Source: Rosellinia necatrix
Taxonomy: Eukaryota; Ascomycota; Sordariomycetes; Xylariales; Xylariaceae
Assembly: GCA_021209875.1 (NCBI GenBank)
Contig: JAGYVD010000004.1
Coordinates: 2,046,001-2,110,000, forward strand
Reading direction: 5' to 3'
DNA length: 64,000 nucleotides
Shown: positions 58,932-64,000 of the stretch, piece by piece
Position numbering within the stretch: the stretch's first letter is position 1
Layout: the number at the start of each line of letters is the position of its first letter
Program-made: the position numbers and the translations under genes
Notes under the pieces: generated by a model
What the model was told of the DNA's origin: nothing
The model's input: the letters and a program-made list of their open reading frames with translations, nothing else
Database searches by the model: none

Positions 58932-61485
58932 CGGAGCGCAACACCTGCCCGAACTGAACCGATGCTAATCGAAATGTGAGAGAAATAGGACTCGCAACCC
59001 AGGGGCGTCACAAGCCTGTTGTCAGGACACCGCGACACAGTCAAGGCCGTGAAGTTCCTTTATGTGTGCGGCGAGGAAGGCGAGGAGCGGCGGTCATACC
59101 TGCTCACTGGCGCCGACGACCACTGCCTGAAGATATGGGCTTTGCCGCAGGGCGGCGGTGTCCCCGTATGCACCCAAACGCACCAGGAGCACACGGCGGC
59201 GATCAACTGCATAGCGACGTTGTATGAGCAGGTGGAGGGGAGCTCAATCGCCACCATCTTCGCCACGGGCGCTGCAGATGCCTCGGTCAAGATATGGGCT
59301 TTCGATGGGAGGGAGGCGCGGGTGCTGCAGACCATCAGCCCCAAGCCCAAGTTCTTTCCCTTGGCGGTAGCGCTCAGCAGGCTCGACGAGGATGGCGAGG
59401 GGTTGGTCCTCGCCGTAGCCGGGACGAGGGACATCGTCCAGGTCTTCGTCGCGCAATCGATCGCCGATCCCGACTTCCAGCTGCAAGCGACGCTGGCGGG
59501 TCACGAGGGCTGGATCCGATCTCTGGATTTCACGTGGGAGAAGAAGAATACGAAAGACAGCGGCGAGCAGTCGGATTTACTCCTGGCATCGGCGAGCCAG
59601 GACAAATACATACGTCTGTGGCGGCTACACCATGGCAAGGAGCTGCCCGCTGCCGTGGCTGCCGGCGCGGATCCGTCACTGGGCGCGTATCTCCCGGGAA
59701 AATCACCGTCTAACAAGGCCCACCGGCTCAAGGCCGCCGGGCGAGATTTTACGGTTACGTTCGAGGCCTTGCTCCTCGGCCACGACGACTGGATCTACAG
59801 CGCGAGGTGGCACGCGGGGACGGGCACCGACAGGCTGCAGCTCTTGTCGGCGTCGGCGGACAACACCCTCGCGATGTGGGAGGCGGACCCGTCGTCGGGG
59901 ATCTGGGTGACGAGCGTCCGGCTGGGCGAGATCAGCCGAGAGAAGGGCGCCACGACGGCGACAGGCAGCACCGGCGGTTTCTGGACCGGTCTCTGGTCCC
60001 CCGACGGCGCGTCGGTGACCTGCCTGGGGCGGACGGGGAGCTGGCGAGTGTGGGTTTACAGCAGGGAAGAGGACCGGTGGGCCCCTCGCATCGGCGTCAG
60101 CGGACACACCAGGGCCGTGACCGGCATAGCCTGGGCCAAGAACGGCGACTACCTGCTCACGACGAGCTCCGACCAGACGACGCGGCTGCACGGGCGCTGG
60201 AGACAGAGCGGCACATGGCACGAGATGGCGCGGCCACAGATCCACGGGTACGACCTGAACTGCATCGACTCGCTCGGCAGCTCACAGTTCGTGTCTGGCG
60301 CCGACGAGAAGCTGATGCGGGTCTTCGACGAGCCCAAGGCCGTGGCGAAGCTGCTCGGCCAGCTGTGCGGGATCGGCGACGGCAGTAGCGCGGCCGTCGA
60401 GGCGATGCCCGACGCGGCCAATATGCCGGTTCTCGGCCTCTCGAACAAGGCAATCGAGGTGGCTGACGACGGCGACGCCGCCGCCACCGCCGAGGCCCAC
60501 GCCCCTGCGGATCCGGAGATGGACCCGGGCATGGCGGTGCGCCGGTCGGCGCTCGAGACCGATCACCCGCCCTTCGAGGACAGCCTGTCGCGGCACACGC
60601 TCTGGCCCGAGGCGGAGAAGCTGTACGGGCACGGCTACGAGATCTCGTGCCTGGCCGTGAGCCACGCCGGGGACCTCGTCGCGAGCGCGTGCCGGGCGAG
60701 CTCCACGAACCACGCCGTCATCCGCCTCTTCGAGACGCGGAGGTGGACCGAGGTCAGGCCGCCCCTGACCGCCCACGCCCTGACGGCGACGCGCCTGCGC
60801 TTCTCCCCGGACGACCGGCATCTCCTGAGCGTCGGGCGCGACCGCCAGTGGGCCGTGTTTGAACGGGAACGCCGCGGCGGCAGCAGCGGCGAGGCAGAGG
60901 CAGAGGCCAGGAGAGGGGGCGACGATGGCAGTGCGCCGGAACCGCTCCTGGGGTATAAACTGCTCCAGGCCAACCCGAAGGGCCACACACGCATGATCCT
61001 CGACGCCGCCTGGGCGCCGTCGACGGATCCGTCGCTGGTCTTCGCCACGGCGGGCCGCGACAAGACGGTCAAGGTCTGGCGTCGCGAGGAGGCGGGCATA
61101 GCGTGCATCGCCACGGTAGCAGAGACGCACCCGGCGACGGCCATTGATTTCATGCCACGCCCAGACAAAGGGGGCCGGTTCGTCCTCGCCGTCGGAACCG
61201 AGGCTGGCAGGGTCTCGATCCATTTCTTCGACCCGACCTCCCTTGCGGTTTCGTCGAGTTTTGCGTTACAGCCCGAGTATGTTGACCCCAATTTGACTCA
61301 CGTTTGAAGAAACCCCTTGAATAATATCTGTACTGCCAGACATCAACTAATAACAGTTTAGGCTCTGTCTCGCGAAACCCGTGTTACAACTCGCATGGAG
61401 ACCACATGTGGACTCTGGTGAGCTCGCTATAGCTGGCGACGATGGTTCCCTTAGGGTTTATCGTGTCGCCGAATACAAGTCATGA
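58705..61485 (+). CDS. ELP2: Elongator complex subunit 2 (Elp2), WD40 protein
   Basis: Double-propeller scaffold of the Elongator core (Elp1-Elp2-Elp3), which makes the cm5-type modification of wobble uridine in tRNAs. Exons 58705-58836, 58989-61276 and 61362-61485 give 847 aa, close to other Elp2 proteins. Intron 1 (152 nt, GTACGT, GCTAAT branch, AATAG) joins IALWRPH to DSQPRGVTSLLSGHRDTV. Intron 2 (85 nt, GTATGT, CTAAT branch, TTTAG) joins ALQPE to LCLAKPVLQLAWRP. WD repeats are clear: LSGHRDTVKAVKF/LKIWAL, HTAAINCIATL/VKIWAF, LAGHEGWIRSLDF/IRLWRL, LLGHDDWIYSARW/LAMWEA, SGHTRAVTGIAWA, YGHGYEISCLAVS, KGHTRMILDAAW/VKVWRR. A (GA)n repeat sits in intron 1 (58903-58927). The coding region is strongly GC-ending in codon third positions. 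Confidence 0.96.
58903..58927. repeat. (GA)n in ELP2 intron 1
   Basis: About 12 GA units inside the first intron. Confidence 0.9.
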
Positions 61486-61902
61486 TTTCACACAAAATCC
61501 ATTGATTGTGCCATTCGATCGTATTTGTGCTGTCTAGTCCCTGTTATGTCTTAAGAGACAAACTGGTACCATTCTAAAACTATAGGCGCTCTTGGTTTCG
61601 CGTGGGCTAATAGGTGTCCGTGTCTTGCCCAAAATGGGGCTTCGATTCGACATCCACGTTCAAGTTCCAGCATCGAAACCAGCTTTGTTGTGCTTACTCG
61701 GATACTTATACCCCATCCTGCGCATTTGTGGCCGTCATCAGGAATGGTATCGAGACTTTTCTTCGCGCACTGATTAAACATTACTACATTCATCCTGTCG
61801 TTAAGCAACCTGGGAATCGGCCCCCCTGCTTGTCTTTATCAAGGAGCAAACAAAGTGGCATCTTGAGGCCAATTTGCGCCAGGTTTTATTCATATATCAT
61901 GA
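61486..61902. other. Convergent intergenic region, ELP2 / SPT small subunit
   Basis: 417 bp of 3' flanking sequence for both genes. An overlapping short frame on each strand, without motifs; no gene called. Confidence 0.5.
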
Positions 61903-62428
61903 TCATAATTCTCGGAGGGTCTCGGTGGTGGCGGAGGCAACGTTATTCGTGGGGTTAACGGACTCGAGAGAGAGCGAGAGGGCATTCTTAGCGGCAGCAA
62001 CCACGTTAGACGAGCCGAAGACGCCACTACTCTCACCGCCGTTGACGTAGAACCAGGCTCGATTGATGATGAAGAGGATATGCTGAGGTAGGTAGAGGAT
62101 CGTGGCAATAGAGCCCATGGCGGAGAGTAGGAAAACAACAGACCCTATAGTTTTGTCGCCGGCGGTTAGCCACTATCCATTTACCAAAGGAGTGCCTGAG
62201 AGTCAAGAACCGGGATCACCGCAGCGAACAGCAGTCTATGGGGATATGCATTGCGGGAATGTTACGGTAGATAAAAGGGGGGAAAGACGTACAGAAAACG
62301 AATTTCTCAGTAGGCGTAAACATATATACACCAAAAGTGACTTCGATCTGATACTGCTTCAGCGAAAGCCAACGGCCGAAGCGTTGTAGAGCCGACTGGT
62401 TCTCGGGCTGCTTGGTTCGATACTCCAT
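61903..62428 (-). CDS. Small subunit of serine palmitoyltransferase (ssSPT-like)
   Basis: Small ER membrane protein that activates serine palmitoyltransferase, the first enzyme of sphingolipid synthesis. Exons on the minus strand, 62293-62428 and 61903-62144, give 125 aa. The 148-nt intron (GTACGT, GGCTAAC branch, CTATAG) splits a Trp codon and joins TPTEKFVF to WSVVFLLSAMGS. Features shared with ssSPT proteins are an N-terminal amphipathic lead-in (RFGRWLSLKQYQIEVT), the YMFTPTEKFVF segment equivalent to YMLEPWERTVF, a hydrophobic helix (SVVFLLSAMGSIATILYL), and the LPQHI motif right after it. The C-terminal 50 residues are Ser/Asn/Ala-rich and unlike animal members. Assignment rests on these motifs; the short length leaves some doubt. 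Confidence 0.82.
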
Positions 62429-63540
62429 CTCGGAACGCTTTGTCGTGAATTATATATATATATATATATTTTTGACCCTTGCTCGGTCTTCCTTTCTGCG
62501 ACCCGTATTCCTGAAGGCAAAGGATTGGATACAGTTGTCTGGATATGATGTGGTGGGCAAACCGGTTGGTTTGACTAGACTATTGGTGACACGGTTTCTC
62601 CGAAGAGTTGGGGAACGCGTAAAGTGCTCGGTCGCTCACGCGAAATGTCCGCCTTGATGGCCCTAGGATCGGGGGTTTGATTGAGAGGAACTGGAGAACG
62701 AATAGGAATAGCTTCGTGGCGGCCGAGATACCCTTTTTAGGCGCCTTTTAGGTACTAATTGGAGGACAACTAGGCTCGAATTTGGTCAAATCTAGGTCCT
62801 TTGTGCTTGGTTTCTTCAACGGGTAAATTGGATATAAATGAAGAAGAAGAAAAGGGAGGGAGAGGTGAGCAAGGAGTGACAAGACCCCTTGGCTGAATTG
62901 CCCAATCCCAAACAACTTTAGAATACCGTTGGGGGGAAGAGGACCACTGATGTTGGAAGAGCAGGGATCCACTGTCCAGTCCAATAGGTATCTGATGTGC
63001 TCCCCCGCTGTCCGCCCACCTATAGGTAGGTATGTAGTGTAGTGTACGTACTTAAGTACTGCTAGGTATATTTTTACCGATTTGGAGTATGAAGGTATAC
63101 ATATACATACATAGTAGGTACTTAGTTATAGTGATGCCTAAGTATATTTTCGGGGCAGTTTGTTCAGCGCTAGGTAAATTGCAGGCACAGCATTTGTGCA
63201 CACTAGAAGTTGAGAGCTTCGACTCTCAAGACATGTGTCGTTTTCAATTGCATGCAGGTATGCAGGTAGGTAAGGTTGCTACACAGGCATAGAAACCTAC
63301 CAAGTGGCGATCTAGTGGCTAACGAGGCTTAAGTTTCTTCCACTTGGCAGAGAAAGCCTGCTTTTCCCCCTCGTTTTTGCTGCTTGTTTAACGCGTAGAT
63401 ACCTACTTCCTTGATCGCTCTAGATAGTATTTGCATTATCAATAGATACGAGGCGGCGGGCAGGCGATTGCGCCAAATCTCAGCATCATCACCATGTTCA
63501 ACTCCCCACGATCCTCTACTCTCCACCGCCGGCCATCGCC
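62429..63540. promoter_or_regulatory. Divergent intergenic region, SPT small subunit / GGQ protein
   Basis: 1.1 kb between outward start codons. It contains (TA)n at 62451-62470, TAGGTAGG at 63022-63032 and AGGTAGGTA near 63253-63272. A perfect 7-bp inverted repeat TTGAGAG/CTCTCAA lies at about 63210-63229. No gene seen. Confidence 0.45.
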
Positions 63541-64000
63541 ATGACCCCGAAGCTCCTCCTCTCACGACTCGCCCGGGCGTGTAGAAAAGCACCGCCGGCA
63601 CCCCCATGGAGACCAGCGCGGAACCGTATTCTGGGCATAGATCCGAGGGTCGTCCCCGTAGCACGCCACTTCGGCACGACCAACAAACCACCATTGCTCA
63701 AAGCGGGCAGCACGAACTTCCCGCCCCGCCCGAAGCCGCCGCCCGACGAGGAGATAGAAGAGTCGTTCTTGAAGGGCTCCGGCCCTGGTGGTCAGAAGAT
63801 TGTGTGTTTATCCTTTGTTCCAGTTTGCCTCGTCCACTCGTCGAAGAACCCGAGCCCTTGGTGGCTAACATTTCGCCCGTCGTGTCATGTGTAGAATAAA
63901 ACAAATTCGGCGGTCCAGCTAAAGCACCTGCCTACCGGCCTGGTTGTGAAATGTCAGGCTACCCGCTCCCGCAGCCAGAACCGTAAGATTGCCCGGCAAT
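63541..64000 (+). CDS. Mitochondrial GGQ release-factor-like ribosome-rescue protein (MTRFR/C12orf65, Rso55-type), 3' partial
   Basis: Mitochondrial peptidyl-tRNA hydrolase-type factor thought to release stalled nascent chains from the mitoribosome. Exon 1 is 63541-63801; intron 63802-63894 (GTGTGT, GGCTAAC branch, TGTAG, 93 nt, phase 0); exon 2 from 63895 runs off the window. The N-terminus [18 protein letters not shown] is basic and Arg/Leu-rich, a plausible mitochondrial presequence. The RF-1-type domain contains [10 protein letters not shown] / NKTNSAVQL with the catalytic GGQ at the exon junction, then [25 protein letters not shown]. That last block matches the C12orf65 branch better than ICT1 or the full-length release factors. 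The start has a good context (GCCATGA) and is the only ATG in frame with a presequence-like lead. Confidence 0.9.

Noticed and set aside
60282..61223. 313-codon minus-strand frame
   Set aside because: Antisense of the GC-rich ELP2 coding exon.
63205..63232. tRNA T-arm-like sequence (GAGAG-CTTCGAC-TCTC)
   Set aside because: No D arm, anticodon arm or acceptor pairing around it; only a small inverted repeat.

Overview
The window is nuclear DNA of a filamentous ascomycete, most likely a Sordariomycete. Introns are short (50-90 nt), with GTRNGT donors, CTAAC/CTGAC branch sites and YAG acceptors. The encoded proteins are of filamentous-fungal type, there are no bacterial operons, and spacers carry many TAGG/CCTA repeats. 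I assembled spliced models by hand from reading frame, splice signals and family fit. I ran no database search.

Layout. 0-8 kb: a 5'-truncated membrane-anchored ubiquitin protease (+), an acyl-protein-thioesterase-like alpha/beta hydrolase that appears to lack all three catalytic residues (-), and exocyst SEC8 (+). 11.7-15.5 kb: the cell-wall regulator KNR4/SMI1 (+) and VPS68 (+). 16.4 kb: an intron-containing tRNA-Ile(UAU) (-). 17.9-20.1 kb: a head-to-head pair, a mitochondrial FAD/folate carrier (FLX1-like, -) and the ubiquitin-like modifier URM1 (+). 22.7-24.3 kb: a four-finger C2H2 regulator (Azf1-like, -). 24.3-39.1 kb: a gene-poor, repeat-rich stretch. 39.1-48 kb: HSH49/SF3b4 (-, two frameshifts in poly-C runs), five-exon TOM7 (+), CBC1/CBP80 (-) and GSK3 kinase (-). 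47.7-58.7 kb: a second gene-poor stretch. 58.7-64 kb: ELP2 (+), a serine palmitoyltransferase small subunit (-) and the 5' part of a mitochondrial GGQ release-factor-like rescue protein (+, cut by the window end).

The genes are conserved housekeeping genes with no cluster logic. Shared themes are RNA processing (HSH49, CBC1), tRNA wobble-uridine modification (URM1, ELP2), mitochondria (carrier, TOM7, GGQ protein) and membrane traffic or lipids (SEC8, VPS68, SPT subunit). I found no coherent novel system. The best second looks are the triad-less hydrolase, the two poly-C frameshifts in HSH49, the poly-Asp insertions in both intermembrane-space-side loops of the carrier, and the widespread TAGG/CCTA repeat in spacers.
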